Below are positions 52,245 through 61,812 of a stretch of DNA of 64,000 nt, in pieces; position 1 is the first letter of the stretch, and each line of letters starts with the position of its first letter. A program made the translations under genes and the position numbers. Source of the stretch: Glacieibacterium sp965200405 (GTDB lineage: Bacteria; Pseudomonadota; Alphaproteobacteria; Sphingomonadales; Sphingomonadaceae); contig NZ_OZ241356.1 in the NCBI RefSeq assembly GCF_965200405.1, forward strand, positions 62,001-126,000, written 5' to 3'. The notes beneath the pieces are model-generated. The model saw nothing but the letters and a program-made list of their open reading frames with translations. It ran no database searches and had not been told where the DNA came from.

Positions 52245-54551
52245 TCAGAAGCGGGTGCGGATCGTGCCGAACACCTGCCGGGGTGAACCGGCCTGCATCG
52301 TGTTGTTCAACGACGTCGCATCGTTGAAGAACTGGCCCGAGCCAAGGGCGGCAATATAGTTCTTGTTCAGCAGATTGACGGCATTCAGCTGGATTTCGAC
52401 GCCCGACAGCCGGCTGGTCGAAGGAAAGCGATAGCCGAGCGCGGCGTCGAACAGGGTGAAGCCCGCGACGGTGACGTCGCCCGTATAGGTGACGTTGCGA
52501 CGTGATGTGTAGGCGGCGGCAAAGTTGCCGAATACTTGCCCGTCATCATAGTTGATCTCACCCTTGGCGAGATGGGCGGGCGTATCGACGGTGCGGACAC
52601 CCTTGGTCTTGACCTGCAGAGCGCCATTGACCGTGTTATCGTCGTAGGTGCTGTCGTTGTAGGAATAGGAGGCGATCAGCGAAAGCGGGCGCGCGATCCG
52701 GTAAGTTGCGCCGACTTCGACGCCGCGGCTGGTGACGCTGCCGACATTCTGCAGGATGCTTGGATTGCCGAGGATGTTGGCACCGCTGAACGCCGCGAGC
52801 AGCCGGTTCTTGAACTTGACGTCGTACAGGGCGACGACGCCGCGGACCGGACCGAGGTCGAAGCGCCAGCCGCCTTCGATCGTGCGCGACGTCTCGGGCT
52901 TGAGGACGCCGCGGATCGCTTCGAAGCCGACCTGGGTCGTCCCGAAAGGTCCTCGGAACGAGCTGATATAGGCGCGCATGTTTTCGGCGTAGTTGGCGAA
53001 CAGTTCCTGGCTGCCGATCTTGTAGGTTGCACCCACCTGTGGCTGGAACCAGTCCTTCGCCGCGATCTTGCCGTTGATGAACGGCGTGCCGAAGGTGGTA
53101 GTGATGCCGTTCTCGACGCGAGCCCCCTTGAAGCCGCCGGCGACCGTCAGTGCATCGCCGAGCTGCCAGCTGTCGCTGACGAAATACTGGTTGGTCACGG
53201 TGGTCAGGTCGGTCAGGAAGTCGCTGCGGAATGGATTTTGCAGCAACTCGGTGACGTCGGGCCGGTTGGTCTGGCTGACGGCATAGTAACTGCGATCGGT
53301 GCTGGCCTTGTTGTCTTCGTGCCAATAGCCGAGTTGGAGCGTGTGATTGCCGAGGCGCGCGGTCAGGTTGGCGAGGCCGCCGTCGCGGTTGATCGCATAT
53401 TCCGTGGTGCGCACGGAAAGCGGAAAACCGTCCGGGCTGAACACTGCCGGAGTATAGATGCCGCCGCTGCCACGATCGTAGTGATGATAATAGGTCGCCG
53501 ACGCATCGAGCCAGTCGTTGACCGGCAGCTTGAGCGTCAGGGCGCCGAGGACGTCGCGACGGAAGCCGCCGCTGTCGTAATAGGTATCGTTGACATTCTT
53601 GTAGGGGCTGGGAAAAACCACGCCCGCTGTTGGAAACGGTAGGGGGCGTTTGGCCGCGTTGGCGGTCTGGTTCGCACTGACCTGCGACAGCAGCACCGCC
53701 GTGGCGAAATCCGGCTGGAGAAAGTCGAGATCGTACCCAAGCCGGGACAGGGTTGCCGGAGACAGGTCGACGTAGTTGCGTTCCCTGTGAAGCGAATAAT
53801 TGACCCAGCCGGTCAGCGACGCGTCACCGATGGCCTGCTGCAGCTTCACATTGACCTTCCGGTCGGTCTGCTTGCCGTAGCCCTTCCACTTGTCGGCATC
53901 ATGGAACACGCCCGAGAGTGACAGCCGGGTACCGCTGGGCAGTTCCCCACTGTCGAGGCGGGCGAACACGTGAATCGTGTCATTCATGCCGTAGGTCGCA
54001 TCGATCTCGCCGCCGAATGCCTCCGTCGGCGCGCGCGACCTGAATTCGAGATTGCCGCCGAGATTGCTGGTCGAGGCGATGCCGAGGCCACCCGCACCCT
54101 GCGAAACGTCGACGCCGGCGATGTTCTCCGCAGCGATCGCGCGGCTGACGTGCAGGCCGTTATGGTTGTTGTAGAACATGTCGCCGAGCGGCACGCCGTC
54201 GAGCGTGTAGCCCATCTGGCTCTGGTTGAAGCCGCGTACCGACAGGCGGGTACCGAGCTCATAGCTGCCGAAGGGATCCGAGCTTTGCAGCGCGACGCCG
54301 GGGAGCCGCGCCACGGCCTTGAGCGGTGAACTACCCGGCGGCAGGATTTCGATAGCCTTGGCCGACAGGCTCTGTTCCTGCCGGACCTTGCCGCTGCCGT
54401 AGACGACGATTTCCTGATCGGCAGCGTCCGCTTCGGCGGCGCTAGCAGTCGCGGCGCTGGGCGTCTCACCGGCAGTCGTCACCTGGGCGTTACCAAGCGT
54501 GGGCAGGACGGCGGCGATGCAGGCGGCGCCGAGCAACAGTTTGTAATTCAT
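52245..54551 (-). CDS. TonB-dependent receptor (next to phoD)
   Basis: 768 residues. Signal peptide KLLLGAACIAAVLPTLGNAQ; plug with QEIVVYGSGKVRQEQSL, LKAVARLPGVALQSSD, RLSVRGFNQSQMGYTLDG and NLGGNLEFRSR. The plug lacks the standard ERIEVLRGP line and reads NIAGVDVSQGAGGLGI instead. Ends in IRTRF. Divergent from a PhoD phosphatase, so it may import a phosphate ester or a product set free by PhoD. Role otherwise unknown. Confidence 0.94.
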   Translation of the reverse strand: MNYKLLLGAACIAAVLPTLGNAQVTTAGETPSAATASAAEADAADQEIVVYGSGKVRQEQSLSAKAIEILPPGSSPLKAVARLPGVALQSSDPFGSYELGTRLSVRGFNQSQMGYTLDGVPLGDMFYNNHNGLHVSRAIAAENIAGVDVSQGAGGLGIASTSNLGGNLEFRSRAPTEAFGGEIDATYGMNDTIHVFARLDSGELPSGTRLSLSGVFHDADKWKGYGKQTDRKVNVKLQQAIGDASLTGWVNYSLHRERNYVDLSPATLSRLGYDLDFLQPDFATAVLLSQVSANQTANAAKRPLPFPTAGVVFPSPYKNVNDTYYDSGGFRRDVLGALTLKLPVNDWLDASATYYHHYDRGSGGIYTPAVFSPDGFPLSVRTTEYAINRDGGLANLTARLGNHTLQLGYWHEDNKASTDRSYYAVSQTNRPDVTELLQNPFRSDFLTDLTTVTNQYFVSDSWQLGDALTVAGGFKGARVENGITTTFGTPFINGKIAAKDWFQPQVGATYKIGSQELFANYAENMRAYISSFRGPFGTTQVGFEAIRGVLKPETSRTIEGGWRFDLGPVRGVVALYDVKFKNRLLAAFSGANILGNPSILQNVGSVTSRGVEVGATYRIARPLSLIASYSYNDSTYDDNTVNGALQVKTKGVRTVDTPAHLAKGEINYDDGQVFGNFAAAYTSRRNVTYTGDVTVAGFTLFDAALGYRFPSTSRLSGVEIQLNAVNLLNKNYIAALGSGQFFNDATSLNNTMQAGSPRQVFGTIRTRF

Positions 54552-54604
54552 CTATTATCCTTCGGCGAGGTAGCGCCGCATGGTCGTGTCGCTAGACGTC
54601 GATC

Positions 54605-54617
54605 ACGACAGTCGTGT
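54605..54617. promoter_or_regulatory. Palindrome CACGAC-A-GTCGTG in the TonB receptor/phoD gap
   Basis: A perfect 6-1-6 inverted repeat in the 141-bp divergent promoter region, with a third GTCGTG at 54584-54589. Possible operator for both genes. It does not match a Pho box. Binding protein unknown. Confidence 0.4.
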
Positions 54618-54692
54618 TACGGGTTCGAGACATGTCCGCGACGCTGCAGCCGTGTGTCACCGCGCCGACATATCCGCGCGATAGGATCGGCC

Positions 54693-56213
54693 ATGACGTT
54701 TTCCCCGCCAGCCATGCTTTGGCACCGCCGCGCGGTGCTTGCCGCAATGGTGGCTCTATCGGCAGTTCCGGCGATTGCGGCCGATCCGGGCGCGCGGACG
54801 ACGGTCGATCCGTTCGGACTGGGTGTTGCCAGCGGTGACCCGGATCTCGACGGGTTCGTGCTCTGGACACGCCTGGTCGGGCCAGCGACCGAGCCGCTGC
54901 AGGCCGGCGCCGTCATCGTTCGCTGCGAGATTGCGGCCGATCCCGGCTTTCGCCGCATCGTCCGCTCGCTGCGCGGCCTTGCGCGCCCCGAGGCCGCGCA
55001 TGCCGTCCATATCGAGGTGAGCGCGCTGCCGTCGGGGCGCCCCTACTGGTATCGCTTCCACGCGCTTGGCGCCACGAGCCCCGCCGGCCGGGCAACGACA
55101 GTTCCGCGCCTGGTATCGACGCTGAGGCTGGCCGTGACCTCCTGCCAGCATTGGGAGCAAGCCCGGTTCGGCGCCTATCGCGATATCGTCGCGGCGAACC
55201 CCGACCTGATCCTCCAGCTTGGCGACTACATCTACGAGCAGTCCTACGAGGGCCAGGCGAAGGTCCGCGCGTTCGGGGCGCCGGAGCCTCGTGACCTGGA
55301 GGGCTATCGCCGCCGGCATGCCCTCTACAAGACCGATCCCGATTTGCAGGCGGCACACCGCGCCGCGCCGTGGTTGGTGACCTGGGACGATCACGAGGTG
55401 CTCAACGATTATGCCAATCTGGCCAATCGCGACGGCCTGCCCGCCGCGCTGTTCGCACCGCGCCGCGCCGCCGCCTACCAGGCCTATTTCGAACACATGC
55501 CGATCCGGCCGAGCCTGTGGCGCGGACGACAGTCGCCAAGGCTGTACCGGGCGCTCGACTGGGGCGATCTCGCCTCGTTGTCGGTGCTCGACACGCGGCA
55601 ATATCGAAGCGACCCGCCCTGCGCTGCACCCGCTGTCGCCCGCAATGTCCGGCTCGAAGGCTGCGCCGATGCCGCTGCGCCGGGACGGACAATCATGGGC
55701 GCTGTCCAGGAGCGATGGCTGGCGGATCGTCTTGCTGCCAACCGCCGGGCATGGACAGTCATCGCCCAGCAGGTGTTCTTCGCGCCGCTGTACCTCGATG
55801 GCGGCCACCGGGCAGTGTTCAGCGACCAATGGGATGGCTATGCCGCCAACCGGACACGCCTCCTCGGGCAGCTAGGGCAGCCCGCCGTCAACAACGCGCT
55901 CGTTCTCAGCGGTGACGTGCATTCCTTCTGGCTTAACGATCTCGACGATGCGACCGGCCGGCGCGTTGGCACCGAAATCGTGACATCGGCGCTCGGCGCC
56001 GCCTCCCCGCCACCCGGTCGCTTCGGCGACGCCACCGGCAACAATGCGCACATTCGCTACAGTGACGTGACCAACGCCGGCTACGTCCTGCTCGATATCG
56101 ACAAGTCGCAGGTGCACGTCGACTTTCGGGCGATCGCCGATCGGACCGACGCCGCAAGTCCAATGCGATCGATCCGCAAATTCGCGATTCCGGCCGCCGG
56201 GCAGCTCGCATAG
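54693..56213 (+). CDS. phoD: PhoD-family alkaline phosphatase
   Basis: 506 residues from ATG at 54693; the frame is open 13 codons upstream and another ATG lies 7 codons downstream. A Tat-like leader (WHRRAVLAAMVALSAVPAIA) suits PhoD, which is exported folded. Metal and active-site motifs: VTSCQHWE, LILQLGDYIYEQ, TWDDHEVLNDYA and LSGDVHSFW. It splits phosphodi- and monoesters outside the cell, feeding the PstSCAB system. Length and order are standard. Confidence 0.94.
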   Translation: MTFSPPAMLWHRRAVLAAMVALSAVPAIAADPGARTTVDPFGLGVASGDPDLDGFVLWTRLVGPATEPLQAGAVIVRCEIAADPGFRRIVRSLRGLARPEAAHAVHIEVSALPSGRPYWYRFHALGATSPAGRATTVPRLVSTLRLAVTSCQHWEQARFGAYRDIVAANPDLILQLGDYIYEQSYEGQAKVRAFGAPEPRDLEGYRRRHALYKTDPDLQAAHRAAPWLVTWDDHEVLNDYANLANRDGLPAALFAPRRAAAYQAYFEHMPIRPSLWRGRQSPRLYRALDWGDLASLSVLDTRQYRSDPPCAAPAVARNVRLEGCADAAAPGRTIMGAVQERWLADRLAANRRAWTVIAQQVFFAPLYLDGGHRAVFSDQWDGYAANRTRLLGQLGQPAVNNALVLSGDVHSFWLNDLDDATGRRVGTEIVTSALGAASPPPGRFGDATGNNAHIRYSDVTNAGYVLLDIDKSQVHVDFRAIADRTDAASPMRSIRKFAIPAAGQLA

Positions 56214-56312
56214 GTCGGGCAGTCCCGGGCTTGCGGAAGGGGCCGGTTGCGCCCCGCTACGGTCAAGCTTACTGGCATCTCCCCATAAAATGGTGATCCG
56301 GAGCTTGTCAGG

Positions 56313-57788
56313 ATGCCGACCAACGATGCCGCAGCGCTGATCGGACGTGAAATCGAGCTCAAGCTCGAAGTATCGCCGGCTGACATCGAGCAGTTGGCCA
56401 CCGCCGCGTCGCAAGTCAGCGGCGCAGTACACGCCACGATGCTGACATCGGTCTATTTCGATACGCCCGATCAGATGCTGTACCAAGCCGGCGTATCGTT
56501 GCGGGTACGCCATGACGGCGACCGTCGGATTCAGACCGTCAAGGTCGATGCCAGTCGCGGCGTAGGTCTGTTCGATCGACCGGAATGCGAAATCGAGATC
56601 GAGGGCGACACGCCCGACCTCGACGACGCGCGAAGCGAGCTCACGGCGAGGTTCGGCAAGAAGGCAATGAAGCGAATTGTGCCGGTGTTCCGCTCGGACG
56701 TGACCCGGACCAAGATGCTCGCGGCGATCGATGATGCGGCAATCGAGTTCGTCATCGACCAAGGCACCGTGATCGCCGACAATGTCTCCGCTCCAATCTG
56801 TGAGATCGAGCTCGAACTGAAGAGCGGCGCTCTGTCCGCACTGTTCGCACTCGCACGCCGGCTCGGCGAGGCCGGCGCCGTTCGGCTCGGTGTCCTGTCG
56901 AAGGCCGAGCGCGGCTATCTGCTGCTGGCGCCGCCATCGGACAGCTCGTCGAAAGCCGATCCGATAATGCTCGACAGCGACATGACGGCGGCAGCGGCAT
57001 TCCGGACGATCGCCTGGTCGTGCCTGCGTCAATACCGGCTCAACGAGACCGTCCTGATTGCTACCGGAGATGCCGACGCGCTGCATCAGGCACGCGTCGC
57101 GCTGCGTCGGCTGCGTTCGGCACTGTCGCTCTTCAAGTCGGTGATCGAGGATGAGAGCTACGACCGACTGCGCTCCGAACTACGCTGGTTGTCCGGCGTC
57201 CTGGGCGAAGCGCGCAATCTCGATGTGCTGATCGAACTGGCGAGGGGTATCGGTGGGCTCGATCGGCTGCAGACGGAACGAGCCGGTGCCTATAAGCTGG
57301 TCGGCGAGACGCTCGCCGCACCACGAACGCGGCGGTTGATGCTCGACCTTGCCGAATGGCTGACTCTCGGAATCCAGGACGAGGCACATACGAGTCCGCT
57401 AGTCGTCGACTTCGCGACCCACCGGCTCGAACACTTGCGCAAGCGATTGAAGAAGAACGGCACGCACTTTGCCGAGCTCTCCGACGAAGATCGACATCGG
57501 GTGCGGATCGACGCCAAGAAAATGCGCTATGCGACCGAGTTCTTTAAATCGCTGTACCCGGCCAAGAAGTCAGCCCGCCGCCACAAGCGCTTCCGAAACG
57601 CGTTGGAGACATTTCAGACTATCCTCGGCGATCTCAACGACCAGGTGACGGGGCGGCTTGTCCTTGAAAGACTTGGCTTGAGCAATCTATGCCCCGAGGC
57701 CTGGAGCATCCCGGCGAACCGCAGCAGGCTGATCGATCAGGGCGCTGCAACATACGGTTCATTGCTCGAGGTCGAACGCTTCTGGTGA
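56313..57788 (+). CDS. CYTH and CHAD domain protein (inorganic triphosphatase-like)
   Basis: 491 residues. CYTH domain at 1-200 starts with the ExExK pattern in REIELKLEV and keeps further acidic and basic strands (ECEIEIEGDT, ICEIELELKSG). CHAD domain at about 215-490 has LHQARVALRRLRSALSLF and HRVRIDAKKMRYATEFF, which bind polyphosphate. Relatives such as YgiF cut tripolyphosphate. Following phoD, it fits a phosphate-handling neighbourhood. Ribosome site not strong. Confidence 0.93.
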   Translation: MPTNDAAALIGREIELKLEVSPADIEQLATAASQVSGAVHATMLTSVYFDTPDQMLYQAGVSLRVRHDGDRRIQTVKVDASRGVGLFDRPECEIEIEGDTPDLDDARSELTARFGKKAMKRIVPVFRSDVTRTKMLAAIDDAAIEFVIDQGTVIADNVSAPICEIELELKSGALSALFALARRLGEAGAVRLGVLSKAERGYLLLAPPSDSSSKADPIMLDSDMTAAAAFRTIAWSCLRQYRLNETVLIATGDADALHQARVALRRLRSALSLFKSVIEDESYDRLRSELRWLSGVLGEARNLDVLIELARGIGGLDRLQTERAGAYKLVGETLAAPRTRRLMLDLAEWLTLGIQDEAHTSPLVVDFATHRLEHLRKRLKKNGTHFAELSDEDRHRVRIDAKKMRYATEFFKSLYPAKKSARRHKRFRNALETFQTILGDLNDQVTGRLVLERLGLSNLCPEAWSIPANRSRLIDQGAATYGSLLEVERFW

Positions 57789-57809
57789 CCCAACACGGCG
57801 GGCGTTGGG
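57789..57809. terminator. Hairpin after the CYTH-CHAD gene
   Basis: CCCAAC and GTTGGG pair around a 9-base loop directly after the stop, in the gap before the convergent GFA gene. The stem is short, so this is only a candidate. Confidence 0.38.
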
Positions 57810-57849
57810 ACTGCACAAGACGAGGCATTCGGGTCTATGAGTATCCGCC

Positions 57850-58185
57850 TTACCAGCTGGCGCCGTCGATGAACCGGCGAGGCAGCGCGCTCCACAACTC
57901 CGGGTCGAACAACCTGAGATTGATCCCCATCCGCTTATACTCTGGATCGAACGCGCTCCAGTGGGTGACGACGCCGCAGGTTTCGCAATGCCACAACGTC
58001 AGGGTGGCATCGCCCTGCACATAGCCTGCGCCCACCCCCGTGACCTGTACTTTGCCTGGCGGACTGTAAGTCCAGAGGGCACCGGTCCGCCGGCAGATCG
58101 AGCAATTACACTCGCTGGCGTCGACCGGATCGGCTTCGATGACAATGCGGATCGCCCCGCAGTGGCAGCTTCCTTCATGGCTCAT
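57850..58185 (-). CDS. GFA family (glutathione-dependent formaldehyde-activating-like) protein
   Basis: 111 residues from ATG at 58185. Zinc-binding Cys clusters SCHCGAIRI, ECNCSICRRTG and WHCETCGVVTHW, in that order, are the GFA (Mss4-like) fold. The family name comes from an enzyme reported to join formaldehyde and glutathione; most relatives are uncharacterised. Convergent with the CYTH-CHAD gene. The 285 bp on its other side, to 58471, shows no gene I can support. Confidence 0.92.
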   Translation of the reverse strand: MSHEGSCHCGAIRIVIEADPVDASECNCSICRRTGALWTYSPPGKVQVTGVGAGYVQGDATLTLWHCETCGVVTHWSAFDPEYKRMGINLRLFDPELWSALPRRFIDGASW

Positions 58186-58470
58186 GCCGGCATCTCCGCG
58201 CCCGTCCGTCAAGTCTGGCCGCCAGATCATGGCAACAATGTCGAAGGCCGTTCAACACTCTATCGCCAAGGCAGCTCAGGGAAGTTGCGGGAATGTCCAC
58301 GTTCGAGGCGAGGAACGACCTGCAAGTTTGAGACAGCGAGCAACGCGGCGACATAGCTCGATACTGGCGCGGACCATTCCGAGCGGCTAGTCGACTCTAC
58401 GCAGCAAAGAGCCACTCGCGCTGTCCGCTTTGCGCCTGCTGTCGATGTTTCACCCGATCGGTTTCTGAAG

Positions 58471-59394
58471 ATGGACGATCCACATCCGCCCTTGTGGCGT
58501 GTCGCCGGTTTCGCTCTGTCAGCGGCGGGCGCGATGCTATTTGCGATCAAGGGCGTACTGATCAAACTGATCTACCGCTATGGCATCGACACGACGAGCC
58601 TACTCGCGATGCGGATGGTGTTGGCCGTGCCGGTGTTCGCACTCGTCGGCGCTCATCGCTGGCAGCAACTGGAACGGGAGGCCCGGCCCGATGCCCGCAC
58701 CATCGGACTGGCCATGCTCGTCGGCATTATCGGCTATTACGTCTCCTCCTGGCTCGACTTTCAGGGACTTCAGACGCTCGATGCGCAAATCGAGCGTCTG
58801 ATCCTGTTCACCTATCCGTTCCTGGTAATCATGTTCGGTCGACTGCTGCTCGGACATCCCCTTCGCGCGCACGCGCTGCTGGGTGCCGGCCTCAGCTATG
58901 TCGGCCTGTTCGTGATGTTTGCCGGCGAGCCGACGCGGCTGGGAACAGCGGCGCTGATCGGCGGCGCGTTCGTGGCGATCGCGGCAGTGACCTTCGCCCT
59001 GTACCAGCTGTTCGCGCGCGAGTTGATCATGCGTTGCGGGCCATCCCTGTTCACCGCCATCGCAATGAGCGCGGCCGGGGTCGCGGCACTGGTCGGCTTC
59101 TTTCTGACGCACCCCGCAGCGGCGCTCGTGCCGCCGCAGGGCGCTTGGGCACTGATCGTGGCACTCGCCGCGTTCGCCACAATCGTTCCCGCCTTCCTGA
59201 TGTCGGCGGGCACCGGGAGAATCGGCGCGCAAGGCACCGCCATCGTTTCAACGATCAGCCCGGTGGTAACGATCGGCCTCGCGATCATGGTGCTGGGCGA
59301 GCCCTTTGGCTGGCCCGAGGCCGTCGGCACGATCTGCGTTCTCGGCGGTGTCGGCCTGTTCAGCGTGATCGAGAGCCGTCCACGTTCGGTTTAG
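58471..59394 (+). CDS. DMT superfamily transporter (EamA)
   Basis: 307 residues, ten predicted spans as two EamA repeats (first about 12-145, second about 160-298). FAIKGVLIKLIYRYGID is the conserved first-span start, and the repeat ends GEPFGWPEAVGTICVLGGV. Such proteins export amino acids or other metabolites. No regulator lies beside it and the substrate is unknown. Convergent with dgoD. Confidence 0.9.
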   Translation: MDDPHPPLWRVAGFALSAAGAMLFAIKGVLIKLIYRYGIDTTSLLAMRMVLAVPVFALVGAHRWQQLEREARPDARTIGLAMLVGIIGYYVSSWLDFQGLQTLDAQIERLILFTYPFLVIMFGRLLLGHPLRAHALLGAGLSYVGLFVMFAGEPTRLGTAALIGGAFVAIAAVTFALYQLFARELIMRCGPSLFTAIAMSAAGVAALVGFFLTHPAAALVPPQGAWALIVALAAFATIVPAFLMSAGTGRIGAQGTAIVSTISPVVTIGLAIMVLGEPFGWPEAVGTICVLGGVGLFSVIESRPRSV

Positions 59395-59401
59395 TCGGGC
59401 G

Positions 59402-59427
59402 GGACCGCGGATCGCAACCGCGCGTCC
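59402..59427. terminator. Hairpin between convergent DMT and dgoD genes
   Basis: GGACCGCGG pairs with CCGCG-C-GTCC, giving nine pairs with one bulged C and a 7-base loop, 7 bp after the DMT transporter stop. Confidence 0.48.
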
Positions 59428-59512
59428 TCCAGCGCCGTGGTTGCCCGTTGATCAAGCATAGGGTGAATGTTCGCTCGCCGCCCCGCCGTCTTGGTGACGC
59501 CAGTCTCGGTCG

Positions 59513-60661
59513 TCACCACTCGCGGACGGCACCATCTGGTCCTCGCCAGACCGGGTTGCGCCACGTCTCGGTCATGCTCCCCGCCGCCTCGCGCACATGC
59601 GCCTCATCGATCACGATGCCGAGCCCAGGACCTTCAAGGGCCGCAACCATCCCGTCGTGCACATCGAACGGCGACGGATCGGCGAGATAGGTCAGCAGGT
59701 CGTGCCCCCCGGTGTTGTAATGGATGCCGAGCGACATCTCCTGGATGACGAAATTCGGAGCCGTGAGTGCGATCTGCATGCATGCCGCCAGCGCCAGTGG
59801 ACCGAGCGGACAATGCGGCGCGATTGCCACGTCGAAGGCTTCGGCCATGGCAGCGATCCTACGGCACTCCGAAATGCCGCCGGCGTGGCTCAGGTCCGGC
59901 TGCACGATATCGACGCAATTGGCCTCGAATATCCGCTTGAAATCCCAGCGGCTGTAGAGGCGCTCGCCCAGCGCAATCGGCACCGTCGTGTGGCGCGACA
60001 GTTCGATGATGCCTTCGAGATTTTCCGACAGCAGCGGCTCCTCGATGAATAAAGGCCGGAGCGGCTGCACCGCTGCTGCAAGCTGCTTGGCCATCGGCCG
60101 GTGCACGCGACCATGAAAATCGATCCCGACGTCAAGCCCTTCGGCCTGCACCGCAGCGACGCGCTCGACCGTGGCGTCGAGCGCCTTGGGACTGTCGAGC
60201 CAGCCGAGGTCCTCGGTCGCGTTCATCTTTACCGCCTTGAAGCCTTGCGCCAGCCGGCCACGTGCAGCTTCGGCAACGTCATGCGGGCGGTCGCCGCCGA
60301 TCCAGGCATAGACGGCAACCCGATCCCGCACCCTGCCGCCGAGCAGCTGCCAAACCGGTACGTCGAGCAACTTCCCCTTCAGATCCCACAGGGCTTGGTC
60401 GAGGCCCGACAGGGCCGACATCAGCACTGGCCCACCGCGATAGAATCCCAACCGGTATGCGATCTGCCAAATGTCCTCGATGCGCGCCGGATCGTGCCCG
60501 ATAAAGCGATCACGGAGCGCCGCGAAAGCGCCCTCCACGGCCTCGGCATGCCCCTCCAGGCTTGCCTCTCCCCAGCCTACAGCACCGTCATCCGTCTCGA
60601 TGCGGACGAACAGCCACCGCGGCGGCACCTTGAAGGTTTCGATTTTGCGGATCACCGGCAC
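59513..60661 (-). CDS. dgoD: D-galactonate dehydratase (enolase superfamily)
   Basis: 382 residues, equal in length to the Escherichia coli enzyme and similar to it throughout. FYRGGPVLMSALSGLDQALW, DFHGRVHRPMAK with Asp181 and His183, the metal ligands Glu207 and Glu233 (FIEEP, GER), base His283 in PHCPLGP and Glu308 in QEMSLGIHYN are all present. It dehydrates D-galactonate to 2-keto-3-deoxygalactonate. The rest of the De Ley-Doudoroff genes (dgoK, dgoA, transporter) are not in the window. Starts divergently from bciA. Confidence 0.94.
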   Translation of the reverse strand: MPVIRKIETFKVPPRWLFVRIETDDGAVGWGEASLEGHAEAVEGAFAALRDRFIGHDPARIEDIWQIAYRLGFYRGGPVLMSALSGLDQALWDLKGKLLDVPVWQLLGGRVRDRVAVYAWIGGDRPHDVAEAARGRLAQGFKAVKMNATEDLGWLDSPKALDATVERVAAVQAEGLDVGIDFHGRVHRPMAKQLAAAVQPLRPLFIEEPLLSENLEGIIELSRHTTVPIALGERLYSRWDFKRIFEANCVDIVQPDLSHAGGISECRRIAAMAEAFDVAIAPHCPLGPLALAACMQIALTAPNFVIQEMSLGIHYNTGGHDLLTYLADPSPFDVHDGMVAALEGPGLGIVIDEAHVREAAGSMTETWRNPVWRGPDGAVREW

Positions 60662-60810
60662 AACCTTGAACTCCAGCTGGCTATCGTCAGGTGCAACGCT
60701 GCTCGACCAAGACCGTAGCCTCTATATCGATCCAAGACAGGGCGTCGCGTCATCCATAACGCTTGGCTTCGTGTCTGACCCGTGGCTTTCTGGGCGGCGA
60801 ACAAACAAAA

Positions 60811-61788
60811 ATGACGAACGACCCTCCTCAATCGGCGAAGCGCCTACGGATATGCGTCCTCGGCGCCACTGGCACCATCGGGCGTGCGGTGACCCTTGCC
60901 CTAGTAAAGCGTGGCTGCGACGTCGTCTGCTTCGGGCGGGCGGGGACGGCGGTCGAAGGAGCGACCGTCAGGACGATCGACGTCACGGATCCGGCGGCTT
61001 GGGCTGGCGATGCTCTCGCCGGCGCACGTTTCGACGCTCTGATCTCTTGCCTGGCGTCGCGCACCGGCGTGCCTGATGATGCATGGGCGATCGACCACGA
61101 CGCGCATTTGAACGCGCTGGCAGCGGCGCAGCAAGCCAGTGTCGGTCACTTCATCCTGTTGTCCGCGATCTGCGTGCAGAAGCCGCAGCTTGCCTTCCAG
61201 CGCGCCAAACTGGCCTTCGAAATAGCGCTGATCGCTTCCGGTATGCGCTATTCGATTGTGCGGCCGACTGCATTCTTCAAATCGCTGTCCGGCCAGATCG
61301 AGCGCGTTCGGCAGGGCCGCCCCTTTCTGATCTTCGGGGATGGGCGACTAACCGCGTGCAAGCCGATCAGCGACGCCGACCTTGCCGAGTATATCGTCGG
61401 CTGCATCGACGATGACAGTCGCTGGAACCGCATCCTGCCGATCGGTGGACCGGGCGAGGCGATCACGCCCCGGCAGCAGGGCGAGGCGCTGTTCGCGCTG
61501 CTCGGGCGCCCAGCGAAGTTCCGGTCGGTGCCGGTTGCCTTGCTGGACGGCGTCATCGCCGGCTTGGCGGTCCTCGGCCGCATGATACCGTCGCTCGCCG
61601 CCAAGGCCGAACTCGCTCGGATCGGCCGCTATTATGCCACTGAATCCATGCTGGTGCTGGACCCGCGCACTGCCCGGTACGATGCGGCGGCTACGCCTTC
61701 GACCGGAACCGAGACGCTCTTCGACCTCTACCAGGAAGTGTTGAACGGAACCGCTTCGCCGGAACGCGGCGATCATGCCGTCTTCTGA
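60811..61788 (+). CDS. bciA: Divinyl chlorophyllide a 8-vinyl-reductase
   Basis: 325 residues from ATG at 60811; an in-frame TTG at 60763 is less likely. Rossmann loop VLGATGTIGRAV, then the strongly family-specific runs LLSAICVQKPQLAFQRAK, SIVRPTAFFKSLSG and FLIFGDGRLTACKPISD, followed by LPIGGPGEAITPRQQGE. The C-terminal RIGRYYATESMLVLDP and GDHAVF are also as in BciA. It reduces the C8 vinyl group in (bacterio)chlorophyll synthesis using NADPH. It lies alone, not among bch, crt or puf genes. Such stand-alone copies are usual in phototrophic alphaproteobacteria. Confidence 0.9.
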   Translation: MTNDPPQSAKRLRICVLGATGTIGRAVTLALVKRGCDVVCFGRAGTAVEGATVRTIDVTDPAAWAGDALAGARFDALISCLASRTGVPDDAWAIDHDAHLNALAAAQQASVGHFILLSAICVQKPQLAFQRAKLAFEIALIASGMRYSIVRPTAFFKSLSGQIERVRQGRPFLIFGDGRLTACKPISDADLAEYIVGCIDDDSRWNRILPIGGPGEAITPRQQGEALFALLGRPAKFRSVPVALLDGVIAGLAVLGRMIPSLAAKAELARIGRYYATESMLVLDPRTARYDAAATPSTGTETLFDLYQEVLNGTASPERGDHAVF

Positions 61789-61812
61789 CCCGCATCGCAC
61801 GAGGAACCGCAA

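Noticed and set aside
54551..54693. Pho box before phoD or the TonB receptor
   Set aside because: No tandem CTGTCAT-like repeats at 11-bp spacing were found in this gap.
60662..60810. PpsR-type site (TGT-N12-ACA) before bciA
   Set aside because: No match with the right spacing in the promoter region.
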